Assembly (NCBI RefSeq): GCF_003473485.1
Contig: NC_053045.1
Coordinates: 35,500,494 to 35,564,493, forward strand
Length of the DNA: 64,000 nucleotides
Source: Medicago truncatula
Lineage: Eukaryota > Streptophyta > Magnoliopsida > Fabales > Fabaceae
Reading direction: 5' to 3'
Made by a program: the position numbers and the translations under genes. Below, in pieces: positions 1-11,692 of this stretch; the stretch's first letter is position 1, and every line of letters begins with the position of its first letter. The notes below the pieces were generated by a model, which saw nothing but the letters and a program-made list of their open reading frames with translations, ran no database searches and was not told the origin of the DNA.

Positions 1-37
1 CCCTTGATCTGATGATACTACGTAAACGAAAACCCAT
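1..37 (-). CDS. SAUR family protein, 5-prime end only (cut by window edge)
   Basis: Read on the minus strand, an ATG at 37-35 begins MGFRLRSIIRS before the window ends. The first residues and the upstream DNA (38 to about 300) match the neighbouring SAUR at 2486-2743 and its upstream region, so this is the start of another SAUR gene whose body lies outside the window. A conserved SAUR promoter block (261-294) lies about 225-257 bases upstream. Whether the rest of the gene is intact cannot be seen. Confidence 0.8.
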   Translation of the reverse strand, partial: MGFRLRSIIRSR

Positions 38-260
38 TGTTGTATGTATGAGTTAAAAGGAGAAGATTGGTCTAAAAAGAAAGAGTTGTGTATAGAAGAC
101 TCAAGTTTCTGAACTTCAACTGACTTGGGATGTGAATGATTTTTTGTTGGTGCTAAATGCTTGATGCCATGTTTATATATAGATGAAAGGATATGTTACA
201 AACAGTCGACAACTACAATGGTCAATGAAGGAGGACCATGAGAATTTAATCATGGCCAGA

Positions 261-294
261 CAAGAGCATATGAAAGATCACATGGTGTTGTCTC
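261..294 (-). promoter_or_regulatory. Conserved SAUR upstream block (for the gene starting at 37)
   Basis: The block contains CATATG (267-272), then CACATGG (279-285) and TGTTGTCTC (286-294). CATATG is the motif listed for the auxin-responsive NDE region of the soybean SAUR15A promoter, and TGTCTC-like words are auxin response elements. The same arrangement recurs upstream of most SAURs in this window, at 200-280 bases from the ATG. Confidence 0.6.
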
Positions 295-626
295 TAAATG
301 AATGGATATACTTCAAATGGTGTAGTAGATAGATAATGCATAATTCTTGTGCAAAAGCATCATATAATTGATAGACTTGAAAGTACAAACCACAGACATG
401 TAGAATGGTTTATGTTGATCAATTGTTATCCATAGCCATGTAGACACTTACCAGCTGGACATCAGCATTATCATAATGAAGAAAACATGTCTGAAGCATG
501 TTTACGAAATTATGAAGGAAACCAATTAAATCATGAAGAAATATGACGTTGCACTTGAGCACATCTCATTTGGTAGCAATTGGAAGCTTTGTATTGGATA
601 TTGTTTAAGAAGGTAGGGTACACTCT

Positions 627-646
627 AAGACAACACCACATGCTAC
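627..646 (+). promoter_or_regulatory. Conserved SAUR upstream block (for the gene at 848)
   Basis: GACAACACCACATG at 629-642 is the plus-strand version of the shared block and lies about 205-220 bases before the ATG at 848. A TATA box (CTATATATAAAC, about 726-737) lies between it and the gene. The 38-847 interval is thus a shared promoter region between two diverging SAURs. Confidence 0.55.
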
Positions 647-847
647 CTTATCCCTATGATCTATATCCTTCAACCCCTTCAATAATAGTTTTTCTTGAAA
701 TTTGGGTTTGAGAGAACTTTAAAATCTATATATAAACTTCCTCTCTCCTTCACAAACAGAAAAACTCATTGCATTATCAAATATTTAGTTACATCCTTCA
801 TACATTTGAGATTTTTTCTCTGTTCTTCTCTCAAACTATAACAAAAA

Positions 848-1126
848 ATGGGTTTCCGTTTACACACTATTCTAAAGGGTTCAGTAACGTCTAGTCAAGC
901 AAAATCAAAATCTGTAGAAGTGAGAAAGGGCTACGTTGCAGTGTATGTTGGAGAGAAACTGACGCGGTTCATAGTTCCTGTATCATATTTGAACCAACCT
1001 TCATTTCAAGACTTGTTGAATCAAGCTGAGGAAGAGTTTGGATATGATCATCCAATGGGTGGCCTCACCATTCCGTGCACCGAAGATGTCTTCCAACATA
1101 TAACTTCATGCTTGAATGGCCCTTGA
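848..1126 (+). CDS. SAUR family auxin-responsive protein, 92 aa
   Basis: Single-exon SAUR. The start MGFRL is the standard N-terminus of this subfamily and follows a TATA box at about 726-737. The SAUR core runs from about residue 27 to 90: [42 protein letters not shown] and [19 protein letters not shown] proteins are short-lived; several bind and inhibit PP2C.D phosphatases and promote auxin-driven cell expansion, which is family knowledge and not visible here. Oddity: the usually invariant VPKGY start of the core is VRKGY (Pro to Arg). Downstream, about 1149-1162, an ATAGCTAGATTAG stretch resembles the DST mRNA-instability element. The gene diverges from the SAUR at the left edge; the pair is duplicated at 2486/3479. 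Confidence 0.93.
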   Translation: MGFRLHTILKGSVTSSQAKSKSVEVRKGYVAVYVGEKLTRFIVPVSYLNQPSFQDLLNQAEEEFGYDHPMGGLTIPCTEDVFQHITSCLNGP

Positions 1127-2485
1127 ACCTTACACTTTAACATACTGAAATAGCTAGATTAGTTGAGACATTTTTTTTGTAACAGGCGTCTTTTTGACTT
1201 GTAAATATATTACCCTTTTCATGGGAAATGGAGAAACATTACTATCTGAACAACAAATTCAGAAAAATTATCAAAATTTTTAGTTAGTTCTTTAAGCCTA
1301 TTGAAATGAGACAATATGTTACTTTTATTTCTCAAAATACTAGCAAAATTAGTTTCATTGTTAAAATCCAGCTAAACATCTTTAAGTAACAAAACCATTT
1401 TTGCTAATTCAGGTAGCTCTATAAAATTATTGAACTAAATCAATATCTATTGATTTTTTAACCATTAGTCACCCATTAATTATATCTTAAGAGCTACTTT
1501 GGTTAAATTTTTTCACATATATACTAACATAAGAGTTGAACTTGATTATTTAACTAATATCTTATCTCCAAAGTAGAAATCAGCTCCTACGCTTCAATTT
1601 TTTCAGAAGTTTTCTCTCTTAGTTTATTGGTAAAACCTTTAAATTTATAGAAGTTTTTCTTAACTTACAAGCTTAATAATCATTTCAACTCGTATTAGCT
1701 AGAAGATCATTCAAACATGCCTGCTACATCTTATGATTCTTTAGTCTTGCACTCTTCTAGTTTTCTGTCACACCTTGTACTCCCAAAACAGAAAATCACA
1801 AACTTCTATTGCTTCAGTTTAACGTTAATCTGTAGGGAACAGGCCCTCTTAACCTTCTTATATTTGGTATTGTTGCAATTTCTTATTATGAAAGTGTCTC
1901 ATGTGTTTCTTTTAGTATAAGGAATCGGTAATAGATCTATAATATTAGTTTTCAAACAATTGTACATTTGTGCCGTTACTGTTTGAAAGGAATGACGCTC
2001 TCAAAAGAAAGTTGTAAAGTCATATCTATAATGTATTTACCAGAAGCAACATGAACAGGTTGTATATTAACCTGAGAATTAATTGTGGGGTGCTTAATAA
2101 ACCACAAGTTTTTTAATCTGCATTCTTATCCAATAATTACATTCTTCTATGCTGGATTATTTTTTGCAATATATACTTTGTTTATGATCGTTAAGCCATA
2201 CTAGTTACTTTTAACTTTCGATATTTTTGCAACAGAGGAAATCTATTTTATATTCGTCTAGAGATTCTAAACTGAACATCTAGCAGATATGCTTTGATTT
2301 TCAGATTTATATTTAAGGGAAAATATAGAGAAGTAATGATGTTATAAATTTCTCATTGAGGTGAACTTTTTCATAAACAAGTATCATAACAACAAAAGAT
2401 AAATCTTCTAAAGGTGAGAAACTAAACTGCTACAAAAATGGGTCAAATATCTACGTCAATCTTATGGTATCTTCCGAGAGCCAAT
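1127..2485. repeat. SAUR 3-prime flank, duplicated at about 3737-5100
   Basis: There is no gene here. After the 3-prime UTR of the 848 SAUR the sequence stays alignable with the flank of the 3479 copy. For example, 1681-1850 matches 4711-4880, including the stretch before and after CTCCCAAAACAGAAA. This shows that the divergent SAUR pair was duplicated together with more than 1 kb of downstream DNA. The small open frame at 1717-1920 lies in this repeat, is not conserved in the second copy and is not a gene. Confidence 0.6.
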
Positions 2486-2743
2486 TCAATTCAAACGAGA
2501 AGTGATCTCTAAGAAAACGTCTTCTCTGCAAGGAATAGTGAGACCACCCGTTGGATGATCATATTCAAATTGTTCCTCAGCTTGGCTCAACAATTCTTGG
2601 AATGAGGTTTGGTTCAAGTATGATACAGGAATCACAAACCGCTTCATTTTCTCTCCAACATACACTGCTAGATATCCCTTTGGAACATCGACACCTTTTG
2701 AAGATGATGCCCTTTTGATGATACTAGGTAAACGAAAACCCAT
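2486..2743 (-). CDS. SAUR family auxin-responsive protein, 85 aa
   Basis: Single-exon SAUR. The frame is open further upstream, but the start is set at the ATG at 2743-2741 ([13 protein letters not shown]) because all sister genes start there and a TATA-like run (about 2881-2890) lies upstream. The core is [45 protein letters not shown] and [14 protein letters not shown]. Two local departures are FEYDH for FGYDH and PTGG for PMGG. The conserved block at 2970-3003 is 227-260 bases upstream. It diverges from the broken SAUR at 3479 and is close in sequence to the convergent pair members near 30.6 and 33.8 kb (REDVFL motif). Confidence 0.93.
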   Translation of the reverse strand: MGFRLPSIIKRASSSKGVDVPKGYLAVYVGEKMKRFVIPVSYLNQTSFQELLSQAEEQFEYDHPTGGLTIPCREDVFLEITSRLN

Positions 2744-2969
2744 TGTTGTATGTATGTGTTGAAAAGGAGAGATTGGTCTAAAAAAGAAAGACTTGTATTT
2801 AGAAGACTCAAGTTTCTGAACTTCAGATGCCTTGGGATGTGAATGATTTTTTGTTGGTGCTAAATGCTTTTGCAGCCATGAATATATATAGATGAAAGGA
2901 TATGTAACAAACAGTCGGCAACTATAGTGATCAGTGAAGGAGGGCCATAAGATTTGAGTCATGGTTAGA

Positions 2970-3003
2970 CAAGAGCATATGAATGATCACATGGTGTTGT
3001 CTT
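2970..3003 (-). promoter_or_regulatory. Conserved SAUR upstream block (for 2486-2743)
   Basis: CATATG at 2976-2981, CACATGG at 2988-2994, then TGTTGTCT. This is almost identical in order and spacing to the block at 261-294, as expected from the pair duplication. Confidence 0.6.
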
Positions 3004-3256
3004 CATGAAGGATCAACATCAAATCTTGTAGTAGAGTTAATGGACATGGTGTATGATGATCTATAGTTATCCATTGCCTTGTATTTTACCAGATGGACAT
3101 CAGCAGCATTATCATAATGAAGAAAAACATGTCTGAACAATGTTTTCAAAATTATGAAGTACTAGTTATAATGCATGATCAAATATGCGGCATGTCTAGC
3201 TGGGTTGAAAATGGATGATTATTGCACATAATTTGAGAAGGTGGGGGTACCATCAT

Positions 3257-3279
3257 AAGACAACACCACATGGTATCTC
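3257..3279 (+). promoter_or_regulatory. Conserved SAUR upstream block (for 3479)
   Basis: AGACAACACCACATGG lies about 200-220 bases before the ATG at 3479. A TATA-like CTATAAATATAC (about 3356-3367) follows. The promoter therefore looks intact although the gene is damaged. Confidence 0.5.
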
Positions 3280-3478
3280 ATCTAATTTTCTCTTACCTTT
3301 AACTCTTTTAAACAATAATTTAGCTTGGAATTAGGTTTCCAGAGAACCTCAGTAACTATAAATATACTTACAATTTCTTCCAAAAATAACACAAGTCATT
3401 GGCATCGTCAAGTATTTAGTAGCACTTCACAAATTTGTGATTTTTCTCTGCTCTTTTTCTCTTATGCAAGCACAAAAA

Positions 3479-3736
3479 ATGGATTTCCGTTTAAATTTTA
3501 GTCGACGAGCATCATTAAGATCTACTGCTAACCAAGCATCTCCAAAATCATCAGAAGTACCAAAGGGCTATCTTGCGGTGTATGTTGGAGATAAACAGAA
3601 ACGGTTTGTGATCCCAATATCACACTTAAACCAACCATCGTTTCTAGAGTTGCTGAGTCAAGCTGAGGAAGAGTTTGGATATGATCATCCCATGGGATCC
3701 CAATTCCTTGCAGTGAAGATGTCTTCCAACATATAA
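3479..3736 (+). pseudogene. SAUR with C-terminal frameshift
   Basis: Starts [16 protein letters not shown] and keeps the SAUR core ([41 protein letters not shown]) up to about position 3693. Compared with every sister gene, four bases are missing just after ATGGG, in the segment that should encode GGLTIP. The frame then reads [12 protein letters not shown] and stops at 3734-3736. In the original frame the typical [13 protein letters not shown] can still be read further on, ending at TAG 3778-3780. The product would be 85 residues and lack the conserved C-terminal motif. A DST-like stretch (ATAGACTAGATTAG, about 3790-3803) and the promoter remain, so it may still be transcribed. The upstream in-frame ATG at 3437 lies in the leader and is not used by sister genes. 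Confidence 0.85.
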
Positions 3737-3780
3737 CTTCTTGCAGCCAGGAAGAATGGTCTATGAATCTTATACTCTAG

Positions 3781-5171
3781 GATACTGACATAGACTAGAT
3801 TAGTTGAGACATTTTTTATAATAGGTATCTTTTTGACTTATAAACTTTTCATGGGAAATAGAGAAACATTCTATAAGGATAACAAATTCGAAAAATTACT
3901 GTCCTCTTTTTTTTTCTTGTGTAATGACACTGACCTCAGTTACAATTGTCAATTCTCCCTGAAATTTTAACTATTGATGATTTAGAAATTGACTTCGCAG
4001 TGTTTATATATTAAGAGCTAGTTTGGTTAAATTTTTGACATGTACTCAAAAAGGAAAAAGTTGAACATGATTATTTAACTAATATCCTATCTCCTAAGCA
4101 TTGTTGTCAAAATCACAACTTGGATCCCAAAATTCAGGATTTTGCAACTTTACTCACCTTCATCAAACCAAATCCATTGCAAAATCCTAGTAATATCGCA
4201 TCAAAATCGCATAAAATCGTGAAATCCCTACAAAATCGTGTTTTTCAGGATTTTGAATGATTCTGGGGATCTTTTTTATAAGGGTAGTTTTGACCCGGTT
4301 TGCATAAAATTGCAGGTTTCTCTGGCATCTAGGCTTAGAGTATTTTGTGGACTTGAAACTTTTACGACTATATGCAATTTACAACATATAGTTAGCATTA
4401 TTTTTTATTTGGTAGAATCCATTGACTTGATCGATTTTATGATTTTCGATTTTTTTGGCGGTGCTTGAGATTCGAACCCCGGACCTTGCATTGATACTAT
4501 AAAATTAAATAAGTAAAATTTTTCGATTTCAATCGCTATTTTACGATTTTTCGATTTTGTTATTCCCTTTCGATATGAAGTAAAATCTCGATTTTGACAA
4601 CCTTGCTCCAAGGTATAAATCAGGTTGTATCCTACACAATTTTGATTCAGATCTCTCTCACTTAAAAACTTTCAAAACTTAGAAACATTTTTCTCAACTT
4701 TCATGCTAAATAATTATTTCAAGTCCTATTAGTTAGAAGTTAAATCAAACTGGCCTGCAAAATTTAACGGCTCTTTAGTCTTTCACTCTTCTAGTTTTCT
4801 GACACACTCACACCTTGCTCTCCCAAAACAGAAATTCACAAACTTTTATTGTTTCAGTTGAATAGTCATCAATAGAGAACAGTAACTCTATAACCTTCCA
4901 ATGTTTGGCATTGTTACAATCTACTTAACATAGAAATGCCTCGTATATTCCTTGTAATATAAGGAATCTAATAGATATACAGTAGTAGTTTTGAAATAAT
5001 TGTACATTTGTATTGTTAATGTTTGAATGGAATGACTCATTCACATTGTCTTACATAAAATGTACTACAAGTACTAACTTGTAACACTTGTAATGATAAT
5101 GTCTAAATGAACTCAAAAACAACTAAGTTGTTGTAAAGTAGAACATTTTACAATTAAATCGATCACATTAG
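3781..5171. other. Intergenic, SAUR flank copy, no gene
   Basis: This contains the second copy of the flank seen at 1127-2485 and, from about 4098 to 4610, an inserted stretch absent from the first copy. That stretch is rich in AAAATCG words and includes a short tRNA-like box B (GGTTCGAATC on the minus strand, about 4470-4480), which suggests a decayed SINE. Open frames here overlap each other on both strands and show no protein signature. Confidence 0.45.
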
Positions 5172-5188
5172 CACACTCTATTACCATT

Positions 5189-5413
5189 TTTATTTTTTTT
5201 ATTTTTTTGAAAACTCGGTATCCGATCCAAGAATCGACTAATCCGAGGGGACCAATCTCACCGCCCACTTGCGGGGGCCCCGTATAAAGCCAGAGCAAGC
5301 TCTGTATGGACTTAGCCCACCGAAATTGGCACCAGAGGGAATCGAACCTGAGACCTCTGGAGGAGCAAACTCCAAGATCCCAAGCCAACCACTAAGCCAA
5401 CCCCAGATGGGTT
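5189..5413 (-). mobile_element. tRNA-derived SINE (Au-type), full length with 17-bp target-site duplication
   Basis: On the minus strand the element runs from a tRNA-like head (box A TGGCTTAGTGG, box B GGTTCGATTCC) through a GC-rich body to an A-rich tail at 5189-5210. The 17-base word cacactctattaccatt flanks it at 5172-5188 and 5414-5430, which proves insertion by target-primed reverse transcription. A second, 5-prime-diverged copy is at 50760-50932 on the plus strand. The open frames that cross this interval are chance frames in the SINE. Confidence 0.88.
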
Positions 5414-5430
5414 CACACTCTATTACCATT

Positions 5431-8061
5431 ACTTTTAAGGATTTAGAATTTCCTATCATTAATGTTACATACTATAACTCACTAGCTCTGCTCCCTAAGG
5501 GGTGTATTGGATTGAGATTTCAAGAGATTTTCTTTTTGATGATAATAAAATCGTGTTGTATTCAATCATGACTTTTATGAAATATAAGAAAATCTTGTGG
5601 TATTCAATTAAGACAATCAAGACTTTTTTTCAAGGACAACAAAATCTGATGGTATTTAATTAAGATTTGTTAGGACTTATAAAATGTATTGGTATTAAAA
5701 AATATAAAGATTTGGAGAGATTCTTTAGTGTAATAGATTTTGAGAGATTTTTTTAAGTTAAAATACACTCACTCAACAATCTCATACAAAAACTTGAGAC
5801 TTTTTCACTAGGATTGTTCTGTCGTTAACACAATTTCAACCTGACATTGTGTTAACTTGTTCTTGATTTTTTTTTATTTGATATTTTTGCAAGAGTTGCA
5901 CTTCAAAAAGGTCCTTGACAGGTTTGAAATGTTAAATTCAAAACTTGTAACAACGCTTATATCTCAGCAATTGAAGTTATAGGTGTAAACAAGTATTCAA
6001 GAACTGAAGATAGAACTTATATGGACAACATCCCTTAATCAAGTGTTTTTTTTTTTTTTTAAAGGTCCTTAATCAAGTGTTGTAAGGTCATTATTGTGGT
6101 TCTTTAAAAAAAAGACTGACATTAATATTATTTTTTTGACAAAAGTGATATTGGTATTTGATTACATATTTTCTTTTTATGCATATTCACTCAACGTGTT
6201 TTTTTTTTTTTAATTTTATTTTTTACGTGATGTATGTTTCTAATTGTACATTGTTTTATAAGAACTTCTTTAGTCATTGTTAATTTTACAACTTTGATGT
6301 ATATAAAATAAAAATTTATTTAATAGAAACACTACATTCTTCAAAAACGTGTACACCGGAGTTGCACATTCAAATACAACCGACTCTAAACGTTTCCAGT
6401 AAAATTTCATAATTGTCCTTCTTAAAACTCATGATCTCTTTAATTTTATGTGCATAATGGTCATTTCGCAAAATTTAATATATTTGTTTTTTAAAAAACT
6501 AATTACAGACAATTCTCATCACGAGTGTAAACAATTTCCACGGATAATTATGTAACTAATTTATTTATTAACAAATTTCCACCGATAACTATGAAACTAA
6601 TTTATTTTTATTTTAAAAAATTAATTACGGATAACAATATATAAAAGTTGAAGTGCATCAAAATTTCATAATCCTCCTTATTAAAACTCATGATCTACTT
6701 ATTTTTATAATCGATCAACAAACATTGAAGGGTGTTTTGCATATAAAATAAAAATTTATTTAATAGAAACACTACATTTTTTTTTGGGAAGAAACACTAG
6801 ATCGTTGTTTATATATTGAAAATAATCATGAGTTTACCATATTTTATCATATCTACTTTCTCATATATGAATATGAAATTTGTTTCTGCAAGATATAAAC
6901 ATTTAAAATCTGCAATGGGAACAGTGCAAACATTGAATGGTGTTTTGCATATAAAATAAAGTTATTTATTGAAATCAATACTTTAATTTTGATATTTTGA
7001 AAATTGTCATTTCAAAATTTTATCGTATGGACTTTTTCAAATATGCACATAAAAATTTGTTTTCGCATATATAAGCATTACATTAATAGATCATGAGTAT
7101 TTAGATCATGCACAACTGGCGGAATTCAACTATTTAATAATTTTTTGTATAAGAGAAAAATATTTAATAGAAACATTACATTAATAGTTATAATTTTCAT
7201 TAATAGATCATGAGTATTTAGTCAGCGAATAAATTTAAAATAAAAAATTACTTTTGAATATCAGATAAATCACATACAAGTAATTTTCTCTTATTCTCAT
7301 GAATTAAACATGATTCTTGAAGTCATGCATTTCAATCAAAAATATCACCATCAACTACATGTACGAACCTTCCTTTAACAATAAAAATAAAATACATGAA
7401 CAAACCACTAATTAATATGGGTGCGTTTGTTTTAACTTTAAAAAAATAGACTTTGTGTTAAAAGAATTTAGAGATTTTTTTTAGAGATTTAAAAAAAAAA
7501 AAATCTGAAGTTATTTTTGTTTGCCTACTAGCTATAAAAATCCATTTTTTTTAAAAAATAAAAAATTTAACTTGTACATATATATTACCTCCTTGTTTTT
7601 GCAAAAAGAATAGATTTTGAGAAAAGCTAATCCTAATAGCATTTCATTTTAGGGTCAGAAAAGATTTTTTTATATAAAATGATTTTTCTTAAAGTCTAAA
7701 CAAACACTTAAAAATGAAAAAAGTGATTTTTGTAAGAAAAAAAATCTGAAACAAATAGAACCTATATCTCGCATATAATAAATTACAAATACATCTATAA
7801 GTCTTCATGTATTAAACATAACTTTTGAGTCATATTTCACAAACAAAATCATCGACTAGATAATTTTTTCAAGAAAATCAACCAAAACATATATTTATGT
7901 TTTAATCATGTAAAAACAAGCTAATTTTCTCTAAGAAATAAACATGATTCTTGAAGTCATGCATTTTAATCAAAAATATCACCATCAACTACATGTATGA
8001 ACCTTCCTCTAAAAATAAAAATAAACTACATGTAGCTTTTTACGAGAAGCTATTTCAAGTA
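5431..8061. other. AT-rich intergenic with local repeats, no gene
   Basis: No coding signal. A phrase of about 40 bases built on TTATTTAATAGAAACAC recurs near 6300-6345, 6736-6780 and, more weakly, 6945-6990 and 7140-7190. A direct repeat of about 125 bases (7275-7399 and 7912-8034, around ATGATTCTTGAAGTCATGCA) brackets a possible MITE (about 7420-7775) with GGGTGCGTTTGTTTT at one end and a similar inverted end. The segment from 5500 starts like another MITE (GGGGTGTATTGGATTGAG) but I could not find its other end. Confidence 0.4.
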
Positions 8062-8232
8062 GTTTTTTTTTTTTTTTTTTTGCTTTCACACCGGCTTCCG
8101 ACCCACCAAAGGTGGACGACTATTCCGACTCATGCGCATTGGCCAAGCATTGTTCCCATGGGAATCGAACCCGGTATTCCCTGGGTACGTCCTTGGAAGG
8201 AGCTCCTTGCCACTGGAGTCCAAGCAACTTGG
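8062..8232 (-). mobile_element. tRNA-derived SINE, second family
   Basis: On the minus strand the sequence has a box B GGTTCGATTCC (about 8163-8173), a CACCTTTGGTGGGTCGGAAGC body and a long A tail (T run at 8062-8080). It differs in sequence from the Au-type element at 5189. I could not identify a convincing target-site duplication, so the head boundary is approximate. Confidence 0.6.
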
Positions 8233-9492
8233 TTTATTTCGGCTGTGTTTGGTAACACAAATAGGCTAACTTATAGCTTGTTGGACTAGTTTATAAGCTT
8301 GTTTTGATAGAATACGATGTGATTGGTAAAAAAGTTTTTTTCATTAGCTTATAACGTTTTTTGATAAGCTAAGGCTCCGTTTGGATAAACAACTTATATA
8401 GATGCTTATAGCATTAGAGCTTATAACATTAGAGCTTACTGTAACACCCCGTTTTCCCAACATAAAAATTCCATTTAATAATCAAAGTTATTCACGTAAA
8501 CGGAATGCTACACTTCTTTTCTTAAAATCATAAACTGAATAAATAATTATTTATCCTTTAAAATTCAATAACAAAATCTTTAATACTTCGCAGCGGAATT
8601 TATTCAATAATCAAAACGGTCTTTGGCACGAAGGCCTCATCATTAATATCTCATACAAATCCGATCAACATCTTATTCATGAAAATTCTTTAAGCAATAC
8701 GTCAGGAATAGAAAGACAACATTAAAATTCTCATCCCGTTACGTATCAGAGCACCTAAAGATACACATGAGAGCTAATCCACTCACAACAGCAATTTAAA
8801 CTCGATCACCTGCAAGTTACTCATACGAAGAGCAACATTTAAAAGCAGAAGGGGTGAGATTTCACAAAACAATAATATCAAGCATATAATTTAATAATTA
8901 TATTTAACAACACAAATAACTTCTTCTATTAGTAATAATAATTCTTCATGTATAATTCTTAATAGTCCAACCAACTTCTATTATCATTTACTTCATATTC
9001 ACCACATTATAACATCATCATATAACACGTATTAACCAAATCATAACAACATAGATCATCACATTATACTCATAGTTCATATTCAACATAACAACATCTT
9101 AATCCTAATTCATATAAAACATAACAACATCATTAATTTGTAATAACATTTCTCCACCAAGCATCTCATGAATAGAAGGCAACTTATCAACTTAACATAA
9201 CCATCATCAAGTACATTTAACAACTCCTAGATAACATCATGTAATCATCATCACTAATAACTTAAACTACACAATATAATCATCACTTAATAATAATAAT
9301 TATATACATCATAATATAAACATCTTCTTATAATAATATAACAACAACAACATATTCATCTTCTTATATTATATAACAACAACGTATTCATCATCTTATG
9401 AAAATATAACAACAACGTATTCATAACATTCACTTAATAATAATTAATCATATATAGTACAACATATTCATCACTTAATAGTAACAATTATA

Positions 9493-9795
9493 TACAACAT
9501 CATAACAACTTAACAATATCATAATCAATATCTTACACAACATAGCAACATAACCATATCATACTCAACATCTTAAACAACTTAACAACATAACAATATC
9601 ATGATCAATATGTTAAACAACATAGCAACATAACAATATTATATTCATTATCTTAAACAACATAGCAACGTAACAATATCATAATCAATATGTTAAACAA
9701 CATAGCAACATAACAATATCATGATCAATATGTTAAACAACATAGCAACATAACAATATCATATTCATTATCTTAAACAACATAGCAACATTTTA
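9493..9795. repeat. 40-bp tandem repeat, about 7.5 copies
   Basis: The word TTAAACAACATAGCAACATA (or a close variant) begins near 9533, 9573, 9613, 9653, 9693, 9733 and 9773, an exact 40-base period. Units alternate between two sequence variants (CATGATCAATATG and CATATTCATTATC), which suggests that some growth occurred in two-unit steps. It lies inside the 3.4-kb LTR-like element. Confidence 0.85.
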
Positions 9796-9989
9796 GTCAA
9801 CATCATATAATTCACATCGTATAATCTTCGTAGGTACTTCTTTAACAACACATGGGTAGAACGCAACTCGACAACTCATGGATGATAATTCATCGACAAC
9901 GACTTTGACTCGACGAATGCGAAAATGCAACTTAGACACTCATATGCATGTGGTACCAATCGTTATCATAAGTATTAATATACTTTCAT

Positions 9990-10078
9990 CGTGCGGAGGA
10001 CAAAGCTCCTAAACATGCGGAGGACAAAGCTCCTATTGTGCGGAGGACAAAGCTCCTAAACGTGGTGAGGACAAAGCT
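9990..10078. repeat. Short tandem repeat GCGGAGGACAAAGCTCCT, 4 copies, plus an outlier
   Basis: Copies start at about 9993, 10017, 10040 and, in diverged form, 10061, with a period of 23-24 bases. A further single copy lies at about 10186-10204. The unit holds a broken inverted repeat AGGA...TCCT. It is inside the LTR-like element; no function is evident. Confidence 0.75.
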
Positions 10079-10735
10079 CAATGAATGCTAATGCATGGAC
10101 TCTTATCAACAAATCACCGTAATCAACGTATCACTTATACATCCAATAATTTGGAGTTCATCATCAACTTATTCATACTAATAATCGTGCGGAGGACAAA
10201 GCTCCTAATATAATTCAATAATATTTCGAGTAATGCATTTAATCATTATATCACATTACAAACAACTTAGCAGTTCACAATAGCAACAGAAACAGCACAT
10301 GCAATTCACAACATAACAATATTATTATGAAGTATCAACAACTTAAACATCATACATCTTCCACATAAGGCATATAAGTATTTCACATAACCAACAACAG
10401 CAACATAGGCGACACGTAAACATCTCAAGATATAACAATATCAAATGATAATCAACAACAACTCATGCAACTTAGTTTAATAACAATAACAGCATAATCG
10501 GATCATATCAACAGCTTAATATCAATTCATTTTCAATAACTTCTTAATCATTCAATAATGATTCAAGTAATGCAATCAATCAATAAATCACATTATAACA
10601 ACTTAGCATTTCAATATAGCTTCACAATTAACAGTTAACATCTCAGATAGGTCTCATTAGTACCTAAAGTTCGGTTCTAAACAATCCAAGCAACTCAAGT
10701 CTCAAACTCCTCAAAAGCACTCAATTCTGGATGTG

Positions 10736-11008
10736 CTCGCGAGGCGAGAGCATCTGCTCGCCATGGCGAGTACAAGCCAACTTTCCAACTAAGGTTGTTC
10801 CAGGTTCAATCTCATTCTCAATCGTTTCCTAATCATTAGTAGGTACCTAAAGGTACTCAAAGACATCTAAGGTTCAACTCAAAAGTCGAAATTACAAAAT
10901 CTAACATGCTCTCTGCCTTAGCTCGCTATGGCGAGTAAGGTTGCTCGCTATGGCGAGCAATACCAAAAGAACTCGCGAGGCGAAGGGAAAGGCTCGCTAT
11001 GGCGAGCG
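10736..11008. repeat. Cluster of CTCGC(C/T)ATGGCGAG palindromes
   Basis: Near-perfect 14-16-base palindromes of the form GCTCGCYATGGCGAGY occur at about 10757, 10921, 10942 and 10991, with related CTCGCGAGGCGA words at about 10737 and 10974. The surrounding DNA is AT-rich, so these GC-rich dyads stand out. They lie inside the LTR-like element. Confidence 0.7.
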
Positions 11009-11340
11009 ATGAATTTTGGCTCGGACAGAATGCAGTTTTCACACAATTTTCATCAACTCTCATGGTTTTAAGCCTAAACTCGATTCCAGAATTCATCATA
11101 ATCATTACCTAAGGTCTAAGGACAGTTTCTACATCTTTTTAACAAGTTTCCACCGTTTAATCATCAATTCTATCAATTTGACCTAGTTTCCGATTCCTCT
11201 TAAACTCTCTTGGCCTTTTCTCCCTTTTTTCAAAACTGGTCGTACGCACGTTATGTTTTTCTAAACTAGGTCTCTCCTATTTATATAAATCTTTAACCTA
11301 CTTATTTTTCTCTTAAATCCAAATATTAATATTCTATTCT

Positions 11341-11341
11341 A

Positions 11342-11372
<31 letters not shown>

Positions 11373-11414
11373 AAATATTTCTATAACAATAATAAATAAC
11401 AAATATATCTCTAA

Positions 11415-11463
<49 letters not shown>

Positions 11464-11692
11464 CCATTAGAAATCATTTATATTTCTATAGCAAATGACA
11501 TATATTTCTACAATAAATCATGTATATATTTCTATAACAAATTACATATATTTCTACAACAAATCATGTATATTTCTATAACGAATCATATATATTTCTA
11601 AACCAAATAACATATATACATTTTTAAATCAAATAACATATATTATATTTCTAAATCAAATAGCGTATATATATATATATATATATATATAT
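11341..11692. repeat. TA microsatellites
   Basis: Runs of alternating TA occupy about 11345-11373, 11417-11462 and 11667-11692, separated by repeated words related to ATTTCTAAATCAAATAACATATAT. This AT-rich tract closes the nested LTR-like element. Confidence 0.9.

Noticed and set aside
5113..5571. Three overlapping open frames of 73-100 codons
   Set aside because: They lie in the SINE at 5189-5413 or run out of it, on both strands, and are explained by its GC-rich body.
9493..9795. CRISPR-like array
   Set aside because: The 40-base units are continuous tandem repeats with no unique spacers, inside a plant LTR-like element.
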